Below, one piece after another: positions 22,213-35,171 of a stretch of DNA of 64,000 nucleotides (position 1 is its first letter; the number at the start of each line of letters is the position of its first letter). This DNA comes from Plectrocnemia conspersa. Lineage: Eukaryota; Arthropoda; Insecta; Trichoptera; Polycentropodidae. A program made the translations under genes and the position numbers. The notes below the pieces were generated by a model, which did not search any database, had not been told where the DNA came from, and saw nothing but the letters and a program-made list of their open reading frames with translations. The stretch is taken from the NCBI GenBank assembly GCA_009617715.1, contig VTFK01000336.1:186001-250000 (forward strand), given 5' to 3'.

Positions 22213-24158
22213 GTGAGTTTCGCCGATATGTCAATATTTTAATAACGGCCATAACAAATTTCGCAGTCGTAACGCGACAAAAAATGGGCATTACCGTTTA
22301 CGTGTGCGACAATTGTTTTTTTTACGCCCTGAACGGTGAAAGTTATTTCACTTATAATGTTTTGATAATAAAAATAAATATGTTTTTACATAAAAATATT
22401 AGAGCAATTTTCTTCAGTAATATTCTTAAAAGAATTACTGTTTTTCTCAATGGTAGTGGATATAGTAAATGGTTGAATTTCGTCTTTGAACAGTAATGCA
22501 AAAAATATAAATTACTTCGATGCACGGTTTCATAAATTTAGAAACGAATTTCTGATTTTAAATATAAAGTTCTGCCATTTCTATATTAATTATTTTATTT
22601 TTTTTGCTTTGTTTTATATTTATCTATTTTATTGAATATCATACTCCCCCACACACTATTTTAAGAGGATCAATTAATAAATAATCATATTCTTGCTTAG
22701 CATTTTATTCAGAATGCATTTTTTTAAATTGTTGTTTAATAAATACAGTAATGCAAAATAATAATCATTTTTTTAATAAAGTAAATTTTAATAAACTGAC
22801 GAGTGTCTACCCCAAAATAAAATTATGTAAACCCTTAAACCAGTGCCAAAACCTAAAATTGTGCCCCCCCCCACCCTCTTCTTACACAATACTTACAAAA
22901 GATATAAAACAGATACAATTTTAGATACTTCACTGTCATGTAAATAAAGTATAAACATTTTTAATGTTATTTTCCATAAAGATATAGCTGAGACTTTTGT
23001 ACTAGTAAATTATTTTATTATCTAAAAAAATTAGAACTTTTTATTAATTTAATTTGGAAATGCGCAGTGCAAAATATTTGGATATTTTACTCACAATTTT
23101 TTTTAAATAAAACCTTAATGCTTAATTATTCGCACTGTAAGAATATTTTGTATAAATAGATGTAATTGAAAATGAATTACAGTGATTAACAAATTATAAA
23201 TTGTCTCAAACAGTTTTATGCTCAATTTCGCCGTGTAAGGTATGAAAATTGGTATTCCATCTTTATTCATTAATTTTAACTTAATATTTAGCTGGTTGTT
23301 TACAATTGAACGGTAGTAGTCTGCACTATCTATAAAACACTAATCATAAAAATAATTTTAATGGAAAATACAGTTATATACAATGATAAATAAACTGCAT
23401 GAAATTACAAAATAGTAACATGACAAAATTAATATTAATTCCTCATTAGGATTTCGTTGAAAATATTTTAAAAATGTTAGCAGCATTTTTAACGCTTGAT
23501 CGTATGCAATATTAAAATCTTCACAGCTGTTTTAAATGTAGGCATTATTTCTGTAGATGTTATAGTAAAATAATTTTAAGCATCTTTCCACGAGACACTT
23601 TCCTTGCTATATCTATTACATGCAATTAAATTTATTAAAAATATATTAATTTTAAAAGCAACTCTACAAAATAAAATAGAAGTAAGTCGTTTGTTTCTAT
23701 CCACTCATATCCCGCTACCTCTTTTCGTCTATGTTACCTGGCTATAGATAACCGCCCGTGCGTACCGCGTATCGACGTCGTCGTTTTATAATGGATTATG
23801 TTATGATATGTCTTCTGAAAGTGAGGAAAGTAAAAAGTAGGAAAATAAATTCGTCAGCCCTTGCTCATTTTATTTGTTTATACTAATACCCCACATACAT
23901 AAATATATATGTACATATGAGGTTTTAGAATATATAAATATAATAAATAACAATAACCGCAGAGTTGCAGTCATGTGTATGTTTAACTATCGTGAGTTCA
24001 AATTAATTCAATTATTTTAAAAAGAGAGGAAATGAGTCAATTAGCATTAAAACAATATTATTTTAGATATTAATAAATACTGGTCTAAAAGCACTTATAT
24101 GTTTAATGCTATATTAATACACTATAATTACATCACATTAAGATAAGTATAAAAAGTC
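22213..24158. other. AT-rich stretch, possible intron, nothing recognised
   Basis: No exon or element was recognised. Short open frames here (for example 22284-22496) lack coding character. Confidence 0.55.
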
Positions 24159-24166
24159 AGTATAAT

Positions 24167-24746
24167 GGTTACATGTCAGTTGAACACATGACAACTGAAC
24201 ATACGACAGTTGAACACAGACAATAATTGCACACAGTGACAAATGAACACATAGACTATTGAACAGAAACAGCAAAATAGTTTGAAATGGTATGAATAAA
24301 ATAAATTATAAAGCATTCATTTAATTAGCATGATGTTTTTTATTATATCTTGATCAATTGATGAACATAGATTAGCTACAAATATGCAGCCATAACGTCC
24401 TAAAATTTAGCAATAACAAATTATCTATAAATCGATAATTTATGTAAGTAATGAGAACAATCTAAACAGATTATTAATTTAATAAGATAATACATATAGA
24501 TTTAAAGTAATATCTGCAATAATTAAAAAAAGAATTATAAGTCAGGTAATTTATATTTATTTTTAAAAATAGCAAATACTACTTCAACTCTATATGTATT
24601 ATCCTATTTTTTAAATGTGTTCAATAGCTATGTGTACATTTGCCACTGTATGCAATTATCTGTGTGTAGATTTGTCACTTGACGCAACTGTCGTGTGTTC
24701 AGTTGTCATGTGTTTAACTGCCATATATTCAGTTCTCTGGTCATCT
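24167..24746. mobile_element. foldback/MITE-like element with ~110-bp inverted ends
   Basis: The left arm (about 24167-24290) and the reverse complement of the right arm (about 24615-24746) align over about 110 bases. Both contain CACATGACAACTGAACA, then CGACAGTTG, AATTGCA and CACATAG. Each arm is itself built of an irregular 12-20-base unit around GACA, AACTGAACA and CAGTTGAACAC. The centre (24290-24615) is AT-rich and noncoding. AGTATAAT flanks both sides (24159-24166 and 24747-24754), a candidate 8-bp target duplication that would suit a hAT-related element. No transposase is present. Confidence 0.8.
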
Positions 24747-24754
24747 AGTATAAT

Positions 24755-26120
24755 ATATACAAAGAACCAAAGCTTAAATTTCAGTACAATTCCTTTTTAA
24801 TGAATGTATAATTATTAACTATATGTATTCAAAATTATTTGCAGTTTTGACCGTTAATAAAAGTGCTGATTTTAGAACCCCGGTGCAATTAACATGTTGT
24901 CGAAAATAATTTACAATTATTTGCTTAAAAAAATGTAAATGTAATCAATAGTCGGTTAGTAAAAGTCTGGATACACCTGATATAGTTCAGGGAAGGTGAG
25001 CCGAATCTGGCCCGCGCGCCGTAAGTTTATCTGAGACCTAATTATTCTCAACGATATACTTTTACACACGATACAAATCTCTCGTTGTGTTTTTTTATTA
25101 TATAAAATATTATAATATACGTCTCGTTATGTTTTTTTATATATATAATCACTAAAATTTTGCTGTATAAGTAATACAATGTTATTTATCTATATAAAAA
25201 TTCTTAACATGAACAATGTTTTTTGCTGATTATTTATTATATCTGTGATTCATTCCACATAATGCATATGTGCATACGTGTTCATATTATCAAATATACA
25301 ACCGCAGACCAATTATTATTGCCATTTAAAGTTTCCATATAGTCATATTTTCAATGTAGTATAATTTAAACTAAAACCGTTTGAGCGTTTTATTATTAAC
25401 TGTAAGCACAGAATTATAGTTATTTCAACGAGTGCATTCTTGTTCTGGTCACAAACATAAAAATTTATGTCAGTCCGACTACTTCCGACCGTAACGCTTA
25501 TCGACGGATTATATTGGTCACGAATCGTAAAATGTTTCTAAAAATACTGTTATTCAAGTGGTCAGTACCAATATGGCTTCGGTAATAATTTTGTAAAATT
25601 GATAGCCCGGCTTGCCAGCGACTGGTTTGTTAACGTGTATGTGAAACCATATGCGATGAAGCGTGGATAGGCTACGCATAAAAGTCATGCGGTATTGTGG
25701 TGGAAGGATCTTAGAAAGTTTAATGAATCAACAGATCGGCAAAAGGATTTCTCTAGCTGCTATTGTTGACGTAAAACCCCACTCTGCTTTTACATTTGAG
25801 TGCCTAATATAGTAATATTATTATAATGCGTCGAGGATGCTCGGCTTCATTACGCGGAGCGCTAACATAGTTACTAAGAATCGAGGAGGACTAGTAAGGA
25901 CAAAATATAATTAAAAACAGATAAAAAGGTCATCACAGAAATTTTTATTCGAAGTTCAAAAAAAATTTTTGAAAATTTTTGTTCAAAAGCCATCTCCAAA
26001 TGTTTTTGAGAAGGAAAAATTACTATGGGGAGTTCAGAAAATAAATTTTTGGAAATATTTGTTCATGAAGTGGGACAAAAGAGAACAAATTTTTTTGTGG
26101 AGGACTATCCTTAAATTATA
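24755..26120. other. AT-rich stretch, nothing recognised
   Basis: A slightly GC-richer part lies at 25440-25880. Near 25826 a GCGTCGAGGATGC string also occurs, inverted, near 53450, but no gene or named element was recognised. Confidence 0.5.
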
Positions 26121-26123
26121 TAT

Positions 26124-27440
26124 GAAAGGATTGCAATAATACCGGTATTACCGAGATACAAAATAGTTGATACCGGTATTACCGGTATCAACTACATTCC
26201 CATTAGCAAAATCAAAACATACCCCGGCAATTATTGTTTCGATTTATAAAATATTTTAATTATATCATTATCCCTCTTAATGTTTATTCCAGCATGTAAA
26301 AAATGTGATTTGTAGAGAGATGTTTTGTTTGATTATGAATTGTTTTTTATTACATTACAACTATACCTAATTGTCATAATGTTTTTAGTATTTTTAAATG
26401 TTTAGTCAGCATATCTGATAGATGCTCATTAATTTAAAGTTGAACTGAATGATTTATTGCCACGTTTATACTGTGATATATTGTTTGATGTTCATACACG
26501 CTTGCGAGTTTTGCGAAAAAATTGGAACATTTTCTTTGAAGATATTCAATAAAAACTATTGTCGTATTCGTGTTTTGAGGGGGGGGGTGTAATTAACTAG
26601 CAGGTCAAATTTACACTAAAGTTTATGACGTTTATGACCAATTATTTATTCATATTATGCATATTTCGTGTTTTAAATAATAGGAAGCTTTTAAACAACC
26701 TTTCTTACATTCAGGCACTTCTATTAATACTTTTGATGAAATCCTATTTGTACCATTTATTTTTTTCTTTTATAGCAATAAAAAAAAAAGGTTTTTGAAA
26801 ATACGGGTGGTAATTTTTTTTTGGAGCAATAAATATAGGATAACTTTTTTTGACAAAATATCGATTTTGATCGATCACCACTCGCCACATTATACTAATA
26901 AAATATATTCCTATATTAATCATTATTTTTAGTCAGTTACGATTATCTAAAATAACCTAATGATGAAGGAGTGCGTAGAATATAGAAATTAATTTTATTC
27001 TAAAAACAGATTTATATGATTTATGGGATTTAGATATTATTTTAATTATTGTACATTTTTTTATGTTAGAATATCGCAATAATATTTATTTTCGATAGAT
27101 CTATTTTTTCTACTCATGTTGAAAGTAACATAAATTAAATTTAAGTTATAAATGATTATGTAAATATTATAGAATAAAAAATACTAAAAAAATATTTTAC
27201 AGTGCCCCTTCACCAATAACACTACCTTGTTTAATTGCCTACTTTAGCATTATTTTATTCTCCGATTCTGTTTTGAAATAATAAGGGCATTGTTTTGAAA
27301 TAATTATAATAATCATTTTCAACAAATAAAATGTACGGATTTGAAAAAAAATCGGTACTACCGGTATTCCATTTTGTAATACCGGTATTATCGAAGGTTG
27401 ATTTTTTTCAATATCGGTATTACTGTTATTTCAATCCTTA
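26124..27440. mobile_element. ~1.3 kb DNA-element relic with ACCGGTATT-rich inverted ends
   Basis: The left end reads AAGGATTGCAATAATACCGG and the right end, read in reverse, AAGGATTGAAATAACAGTAA. Both ends then carry several TACCGGTATTAC repeats (26137-26200 and 27352-27420) that are themselves palindromic. Flanks both contain AATTATAT but not in exact register, so no target duplication is claimed. The interior is AT-rich without a readable transposase. Confidence 0.65.
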
Positions 27441-28648
27441 ATTATATGCATATATCTGAAGATTTTCCTTGAAAACATTGAATTATGATTTTGTAGTGTA
27501 AACGAATTATTTGTTGTATGATTCTAGTCAACCCACGTAAAATTTATTAATACTTTTTCTCTATATTGACTTGACAATTAAACAGTAAGGTATTATTTGC
27601 TGTTTTCGTGGGTTTGTAAAATGTGTATTGACGCACTTATAATTTTTTTAATATTCGCTGTTTTATATGAACAAGTCAAAATAAATATATCCTATAACTC
27701 TCACAGATAAGAAACTATTATATTTCTCTCCAAAAACCCAACCCTTAAAATCCATAATTAATATTTAAAACAATTAAGTATCAATCATTTAATCGAATTT
27801 GCATCGTCGCACAAGAATACATTCTTTAAAAATATATAGTTACATACATATATCTTCTCTTTCTATAATATAAACTTATTATATATACATATGTACATGT
27901 GTATTAATATATATATATTTCAAGTTTTATGGCACACTAAAAAACGCAAAATCAAATTATATTCGTATTTCTTAATTACGTTGAAAAGTTTAAAAGATAT
28001 AGTACATATGATTATTTCAAATTATGACTACATTTGTTAAAAATGTTATGTATGGTATCAACAAGAAAAGGAAAATGTAATCAAATATTAGAATACGATT
28101 ATTGTTGAAAAATAGTATTGTAATATTAACAGTATTATGTGATATTGATACAGGTGTAGCCCCGTAAATTTTAGAGGATTATTATAAACAAAGTCATATA
28201 AACCATGCCAAGTTTCATTAAATTACAGACTTATTCGAGAGCTTCCTAGATCTGAAGTACATTTTGACCTGGTTAGCAATCTTCATAGCTTGTCATATCT
28301 ATGATAGTGTAACGCAATTTCGATTTCTATCCACTCATATCCTACTTTGCTTCCGATGAACAAATTACGAGTGAAACTAAGACATTATGGACTTGTTTTA
28401 ATCGTCGTGTTTTTCTATTAGGCATTAAATGGCGATTTGTCATTTTGATGGTTCAATGCATTTTTCAGAAAGTATCTCACCGTCAGATCACACTACTCTC
28501 CCAGATCAGTTCCCATGCTTATTATGCGAGGCATCAAGAAAAGCATATGGTGAACTTTGATCATGACTGACGAAAATGGACACGACATAAATGGATGTGC
28601 ATAGAATTGTTTTGTTCTCCTTATATGATTAATCGATTTTGTTTTAAA
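27441..28648. other. AT-rich stretch, nothing recognised
   Basis: No coding or repeat structure recognised apart from runs of TATATA and TACATA-type simple sequence around 27840-27920. Confidence 0.5.
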
Positions 28649-28656
28649 ACACTTAT

Positions 28657-29019
28657 CAGGGCCGGCCCGAGGGGCAGGCAGTACAGGCGATCGCCTGGGG
28701 CGCTAGATTTTGTGGGGCGCCGTGATACCAAATAAAGGCGCAATATTCACTTAAAATTATCAAACAATATTGTTAAGGAATATAATCTGATATTAGTTTT
28801 TATACATACTGTGTACTCTTTAAATCATTCACAACAAAAAAAATAAATTATAAATTCTTAAATACATACAATCGTAAAAAAAAAAAGAGCATGTTGTCAA
28901 ATATAATATATTATTTATTTAATTTGTATTATATTTTTGCGCTCATCAAGTATTAATAGGGGGGGGGGGCGCAAATTTAGTTTTTGCCTGGGGCGCCAAA
29001 TAACCTAGGGCCGGCCCTG
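28657..29019. mobile_element. hAT-type MITE, 363 bp, with 8-bp target duplication
   Basis: The inverted ends begin CAGGGCCGGCCC and finish GGGCCGGCCCTG. GC-rich subterminal parts (GCCTGGGGCGC on both sides) surround an AT-rich core. The flanks ACACTTAT at 28649-28656 and 29020-29027 are identical, the 8-bp duplication made by hAT transposases. It is too short to code for a transposase, so it depends on an enzyme encoded elsewhere. Confidence 0.95.
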
Positions 29020-29027
29020 ACACTTAT

Positions 29028-31065
29028 GATAATGATAATATCGTATAACACTGCAACGTTTCTCTTATGAATTCCGGTAAACCATCGAGTGGTTATGGGT
29101 TGACTGTTGGAAAGTTTAACATGGAAATTTCTGTAGTCAAGACAAATCATTAAGTTCCTCTTTAATAGAAGATTTATATCCAATGTAATTACTTTGTATA
29201 ATAATATATTTAGATTGGAATTGCGGTTGTTTTATAAAAGCTGATGAGTTGCAGAATTTAATATCTGAGCATTGAGAGATAACGTTTTTGTAAAATGTGA
29301 ATGAGTTGAATAGCCTTTAAACGTGATTCTTTTAAAAAACTTATTAATTACTTCACATTCAGATAAAAGTGACACTTTTGTAGAATAGAAACTTCATATA
29401 ACGGAAAACAGCCTTGGGTTTCAAAGTTTTTTTCTCAGCCTTGCAGCCATGCCTTTGAAAGGTAACGGTAAAGAATTTTTAACAAGCGATCGTTCCAAAT
29501 TCGCTCATTTCTTGTTTTAAATCGGATTTCCGTTTAAAACATCCGTATGTTAAATAACAGTCTATGAATCAAATCCTCCCGGATGCTTTTATCGATAACA
29601 TTTTACTTTCTCGCATGAAAGACAACGAAGACCAGAGAAGCTGTTCTGCTCTTGTGACTCACTCACCGGTTTTAAATCATTGCAATTATCTCGGCCTCAG
29701 TCATCGACCGGGGGAAAAAAATCTTTAGGTAAAACTCAATCGAAGTGACTAATCCTCCCGTGTAACTTCCGCGAGACTCAATAATAAAATGTTGATGGTG
29801 AGAGATAGCAAAAATTTCGATTTGCCACGTCCGAGTAGTGGGAAATACGTGCTGCGAATACAGAATGCATTTTTGCAATTTACAACAGTTACATTGTTGT
29901 GTTTAGTGCATGATCTTTCAAAGGCAAACAAAAAATAACACGTCCGCATAATCTTCTTCAAGTGCTTCTCGACGAGTTTGAACAAGGCCACGATTGTCTT
30001 CAAATACAAATCTTGTTTTGTTTTTTTAGAAGACGACGATTATCTTTAGACACTGTCACGGTCTAATGTTTGTCATTATCATTATAAGGCTCATCTTAGA
30101 ACAATTGTAATAAGGTCTTGACCTTTCTAAAATAACGTAGTTCAAGATTATCTCTAAAATGTCGCAATGATACACATTACATATTATTATTATCAACACC
30201 TAATACATATGATATCGATTCATTAGTCCGATCGCTACCAAAGAAAGATTCTCTAAGTGTAACAATAATTGCTTAAAAATTGTTTCCATCCTCCACATGA
30301 AATGGGATACCTCTATAAAATAACTAAACATTTAAGTCTTCAGATTCAATACTATGAACATCTAGTTCATACGTTCTGTTAGATTTGGTCATATAGTTTT
30401 TGTTAATTTAAACATGATGTATCTTTAAATCATTCAGAACGATAAAATACCTATAAGTCCACTATCTAAATACCAACAATTAATCGACGTTGCTTCAATT
30501 GAATATACATATATTTTTAATATTTACATTTATTATTCTAAATTATTCTGTAAAATGAATATGTTCGATATATAAGAATAAAAATGTATATTGTATATAT
30601 CTTATCAAATTAACATGGAAACTTATATTTTATAGTATTTTTTTAATTTAAATGATAATCTGACGTCGAAAATAATGGATTATCTCAAATTTCTGAGCAT
30701 GGAAATGAGTCTTATCATCAGTTATCGTTTCTCATTAATGATAAAACGTCATAACACTAGACAAACGCCATTATTTGATTAGTGACACTTAACTTAAATA
30801 AAATATTAAAGTTTAATTTATTTTTATGTCTTTTCTACCACCTTATTTATGTATACTGTATTTATTTACCGAAACAGGAAAGTTTAAATTAATTTTATTT
30901 AATGCCATAGTCCAAATAGTTCATGTATTAAGATTTTTTTATGAAGTAAAAAACTGATGTTTATTTTTTTTATTGATTCAAAATATAATTTTACTCTAAA
31001 TAAACCTTTTCCTACCCCTTGGTTAATTTTTAAATTCTGTTAGCAAAAAATGTTGAAGACTGATC
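29028..31065. other. intergenic or intronic stretch, nothing recognised
   Basis: A GC-richer segment at about 29400-30060 shows no consistent reading frame or repeat similarity that I recognise. The rest is AT-rich. Confidence 0.5.
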
Positions 31066-31069
31066 TATT

Positions 31070-31830
31070 CCTATAGTCCCCTTTTCATATCGTTTATATT
31101 TTATTTTTGTCTATCTAGGAAGTGTTGCATCGACCGAAATAAAAGTCATTACCGTTTTGACTTTCGACTTATGTTGACAAGTGCAGGTCTTTTTTACTTC
31201 AATAAAACCTTGCTAGTATTATTTGGCCAGATTTAAGAGTTTCGTAATGCACAATTTTTTTGTAATCCCACTATTTACACACCATAACTTTTTTGACAGT
31301 GAGCACGTGCTTTAAGGTAGTTTTTTCTACTTGTTCATTGGATAACCACTGTTATTGTTGTCGTATAACACCCATTTCTCACATCCGGTAACCAAATGAT
31401 CAAAAAAAAGTGACTCAACTTCAAGATCCAGAAGCTCTTGTGATATGCGGATACGCGCCGCCTTTTTTTCGCCCAATTCGTGTGGAACCCATACACATTG
31501 TCTCCAAGCCTTCCCAATCTTCTTTATGTGTCTGTGTACTGTTGAATCGGACTGGTTTAGTTTCTCGGCCAGCTGATAGATAGTTTAAGTAGGATTTGTT
31601 TCCATTTCTGCACCCGGAACATAATTGTCTATCGTATAATCTCACACATCAAGAACTATACTTGATTCCGTAATTTCCCGTTCAAAATTATTTAAACCAT
31701 CTGCCATTTGCGGATATCTAATGAATCGCCTACCACTTCACAAATGATTTTAGTAGTCGTGGTTGCCAATTTTTTAAAATAAACACATATAACTGCAATT
31801 GCATTAAAAAAAACTTACATTTAAAAAATG
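31070..31830 (-). pseudogene. second mariner-type transposase relic
   Basis: Read on the minus strand, the sequence resembles the N-terminal half of a mariner transposase. It has a WFNNFERGNYGI-like block, then YQLAEKLNQSDSTVHRHIK in shifted frames. A block reading KQCVWVPHELGEKK follows, then LVTGCEKWVLYDNN around 31330-31400. In the last motif a Cys (TGCEKW) replaces the first catalytic Asp of TGDEKW. The C-terminal half is lost or unreadable below about 31300. It is distinct from the copy at the start of the window. Confidence 0.75.
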
Positions 31831-32088
31831 ACTATTCATTTTGGGATTACCTAATTTACAAAATTGAATGTTAATATGATACATTTATATACATTGCTTT
31901 TAGGACCTGCACAAAACCTATCCTCTTATATAAATGTATTTATTTTTTATTTTATATTTTTATTACAAATCTGACTATTATGACCTTACACGTTTTCTCA
32001 ATGCGCCATGATGGCCATTATACAAACAGATTTTATTTAAAAATTTCACATACATACATCTACAATACATAAACGCGCATAAGTATGT

Positions 32089-32301
32089 TCAGTAGACTCC
32101 CGGAGAACACGTGCGATTCATCCCCGACAACACGCTCCACTCTTCGAGAGCACGAACTACGTCACACTCACTCGCAAATAATGATTTGATGTGGTATGGC
32201 CTTGGATCAGTACATTGGCCTCGCTTGTTCTTACACCATGTGCATTCGATGCATTCTGTATCTTTATCTGTATGTTCGTCTCCTTGTGTTCCAAGCAACA
32301 C
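32089..32301 (-). CDS. unassigned open reading frame of 70 codons, possibly element-derived
   Basis: A 70-residue minus-strand frame sits in an otherwise AT-rich area and is clearly GC-richer than its neighbours. It contains a cysteine cluster, CIECTWCKNKRGQC at about residues 17-30, and a segment reading DVVRALEEWSVL. I do not recognise the family. A LINE C-terminal zinc-knuckle region is one possibility, because relics surround it and the 3' side runs into AT-rich sequence. No splice sites or promoter were identified. Confidence 0.3.
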   Translation of the reverse strand: MLLGTQGDEHTDKDTECIECTWCKNKRGQCTDPRPYHIKSLFASECDVVRALEEWSVLSGMNRTCSPGVY

Positions 32302-32493
32302 TGATTTTTATTTATTTTTATTTTTATTTATAGGGCATGTTTAACAACAGGAATGTATTTCCTTAGACTAAAAAATAAATAGTTTAGATCAACTTGCACA
32401 TAGAGATAATTTTTTTGTAACTTTAAGAAAATTTAATCTACACAAACGAAACAGGAAAATAGAGATAGAGGTATTATCGGATCCTCTGAATCA

Positions 32494-33000
32494 ATGAAAC
32501 CAGTTTTACGCATAAATAGTAAAATATTAGCTATAATGGAAAATTGCTTATTTAAATGGATTGAATATTGCAATGGAAATAGCTTACCTTTTAAGCATCA
32601 ACTCATAAAACAAAAAGCCTTAAAATATTCGCACGTTTAAAAAAATTGGAGTTTATAAAAGCGATGATAAATTTGTCGCTGTTGTGGGTGGTTTGACAGA
32701 TGTAAAAAAATATGTATAACTGCAAAAATATTTCAGGAAAAATTAGTGAAAAATATAGAAGATGGTGGCTATACAACTGATCAGGTGTTGAACGCGCATG
32801 AGGAAGATGCCAAAACGAACATATATTTCTAGAAATGTAATATATGCTTGTGGAGCTGGAAAATTATTTTAATAATTTTGCTCCTATAACAGAATACTGT
32901 GAAGAAATTAAGAGACAATTTCAAATAACTCCAGCTCCATATTACAAAAAAAATAACTTCAAACTATAAATGAAAAATATCAGAAAATAAATCAAGATAA
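32494..33000 (+). pseudogene. jerky/Tigger-like (pogo superfamily) transposase relic
   Basis: The plus strand opens MKPVLRINSKILAIMENCLF, followed by KWIEYCNGNSLPFKHQLIK and QKAL. This matches the second DNA-binding half of jerky-type proteins. Further on it reads IEDGGYTTDQVLNAHEEDA, equivalent to 'GYTxxQVYNADETGL' around the first catalytic Asp, here changed to His. A proline- and lysine-containing tail follows out of frame near 32930. Frameshifts make it non-functional. Ends were not determined. Confidence 0.6.
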
Positions 33001-33009
33001 TAATAGAAC

Positions 33010-35160
33010 GGATGGTGATGAAGATCTTATACAAGCATAAAAAAAATCGTGTCGTTGGAACCTGATTTTGGATGACAGCGAGAGTGATTGTTGATTGCTT
33101 CATACTTGTTTTTTTTTCTGAATTATTTGTTATTTCTTCTCATAGCTATTGCCGAAAATATCCTTGTGCTTGGAAAGCTCGTTGAGAAGCTGAATGGCAA
33201 GCAAACGTATATTATATCAAATGCCACCCATTCAAAATTTGCTCAGCTGATCTATAGGACCCTGATAGAAATATAGTTACACCCCCTGTCTGAAGAAAAT
33301 TATCCATATTTGCTTATATGATTCTGTTATTTGATTTTGTGTTGTCGTGAATATTATAAATTTGCTTTTAAACTGAATATATAAATGGTTTGTTGAGTTT
33401 AAATCACTTTGACTTCGGTTTTTGAGTAAGGTTTTATTTCTCTACTTTTTACTTATGATAGTCACATAACTAATTATTTACTATAATCGGTGTGACAGGA
33501 GATGGATTGCATCACAGCTTGGGTGCGGAAAACCGCAGTTTAGATTTCAGTTGATTATACGGCTTAGAACAAGTCAATTTTTCCATGACTTTCCGTTTTC
33601 TATCTTGCATTTATGTGCTGTAAGATATATTTGTGTCACATTATCGAATCTAATTTGTGCCGTCCTAAAAGAACCGTGTCGGTCACGCTTTTGTTTACTA
33701 TGAAAATCATTCGCTTTGCCATCATCATCATCATGGTAGTGATTTTTCAGCGATTCTCACCGTCCAGCTTCAATCTCACGCAGATTTATGGAAAATCTGT
33801 TTACTATTTTTTCATCTTCTTCTCTTGCCATCATCTCTTTACAATGGGAATAGTTTCACTCGTTTCACTTTATTTCACGCCAAGTTTCGTTCACACAAAC
33901 GCCGCCCAACTATTTCATATTTTTTTTATACTCTTAATGACATGAGAACTACTAAAAAAGAAACAATACCATTATGGAATCGTAGTATAAAACGTGCCGT
34001 TATTATAATGTGACGGTTCTTTTGAAGGACACTACTTATGTGAATATTTTTTGTTATGTGATTTATTTCATATATCGCAGAAGTCATTACAAATGTACGT
34101 GTATCAAAATTATTGATCATCAAGATCAAATCTAGCGATAAATTGCAATGAATAGTAAAAGTAAAGCTAGTAGGGTTTTTTATGTACTGTATGAAAGTTA
34201 ACAGATTCGTTTTCATTCATATACTTTCAACGCCTGTCATTGATAAAAAATTGACAGAAAGGCAGTGAAATCATTTCGATTGTAATTCAATAGGTATAAT
34301 AATTCAAATCGATATATTTGATAGCAAATATAATGGAAAGTCTAAATTTGCGACCTCCCGCATTGGTACTTTTACTGTATTTATATTGCTGAATACGAAC
34401 AACTCGGAAGCAGTGTATCTAAAATGTTTTTATTATAAACTCACAATATTTGTTTTATTTTGCATTATAACTGAATCTTAATTAATGCAATAAAACACCT
34501 TTGCATACCAGAAACTTGATTTTCTTGTTTTAACCAATCTCATATGACAATCCGTCTCGTTTTAAATATATACTAAAAAAGTGATGACTAATGTTTTTCG
34601 TGTAAACTTACTACCGTTAAAATGTCAACAGGATATTTTAAATGAAAGACAAAATGTCAACTTTGTAAAACAAGACAATGAACCCGCAAATATTTAAAGA
34701 AAAGACATACGTTTCTTGTATGCTTAGTGTAATTCCTTTATATACATATCTACAAGTATTGTATATTTTAAGCTAAAGTTTTTAACCTTATGTTTTCTAT
34801 TAGTAATAAATAACTAAAGTATATTAATTACCTATTGAAAATATAATATATTCATAATACTTAATTAAATTAAGCTGCTCGAAAATATTTATTGCTGGGT
34901 TTTATAAATGTAGATATATTAGCAATATAAATCTAAATTTGCTTAAACGTTTGTCCTCGCTGTAGAATAATAAAAAAGTCCTAAAATTTGCAATTTCTAT
35001 GCTTGATCATAAAATATTAAACGAAGACAGTCTTATATTATACGTATTGTCCGTAGAAAATATGAAAAAATGAAGTTAGTATATTTTTTTCAATACTATA
35101 AGATATTCTCTACTAGCTCATGATTATACATTTTTCAATATCTAATATGTACTGCTTAAC
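33010..35160. other. stretch with no recognised gene or element
   Basis: Mostly AT-rich. A moderately GC-richer part at 33490-34020 has open frames on both strands, which I read as noise. No element ends were seen. Confidence 0.5.
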
Positions 35161-35171
35161 TCGATTTTAAT

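Noticed and set aside
23695..28345. Shared string TTTCTATCCACTCATATCC at 23695 and 28322
   Set aside because: Similarity does not extend beyond about 20 bases, so a repeat family cannot be supported.
33613..33945. 110-codon frame with hydrophobic segments
   Set aside because: Looks like a membrane protein only because the DNA is T-rich; no gene structure around it.
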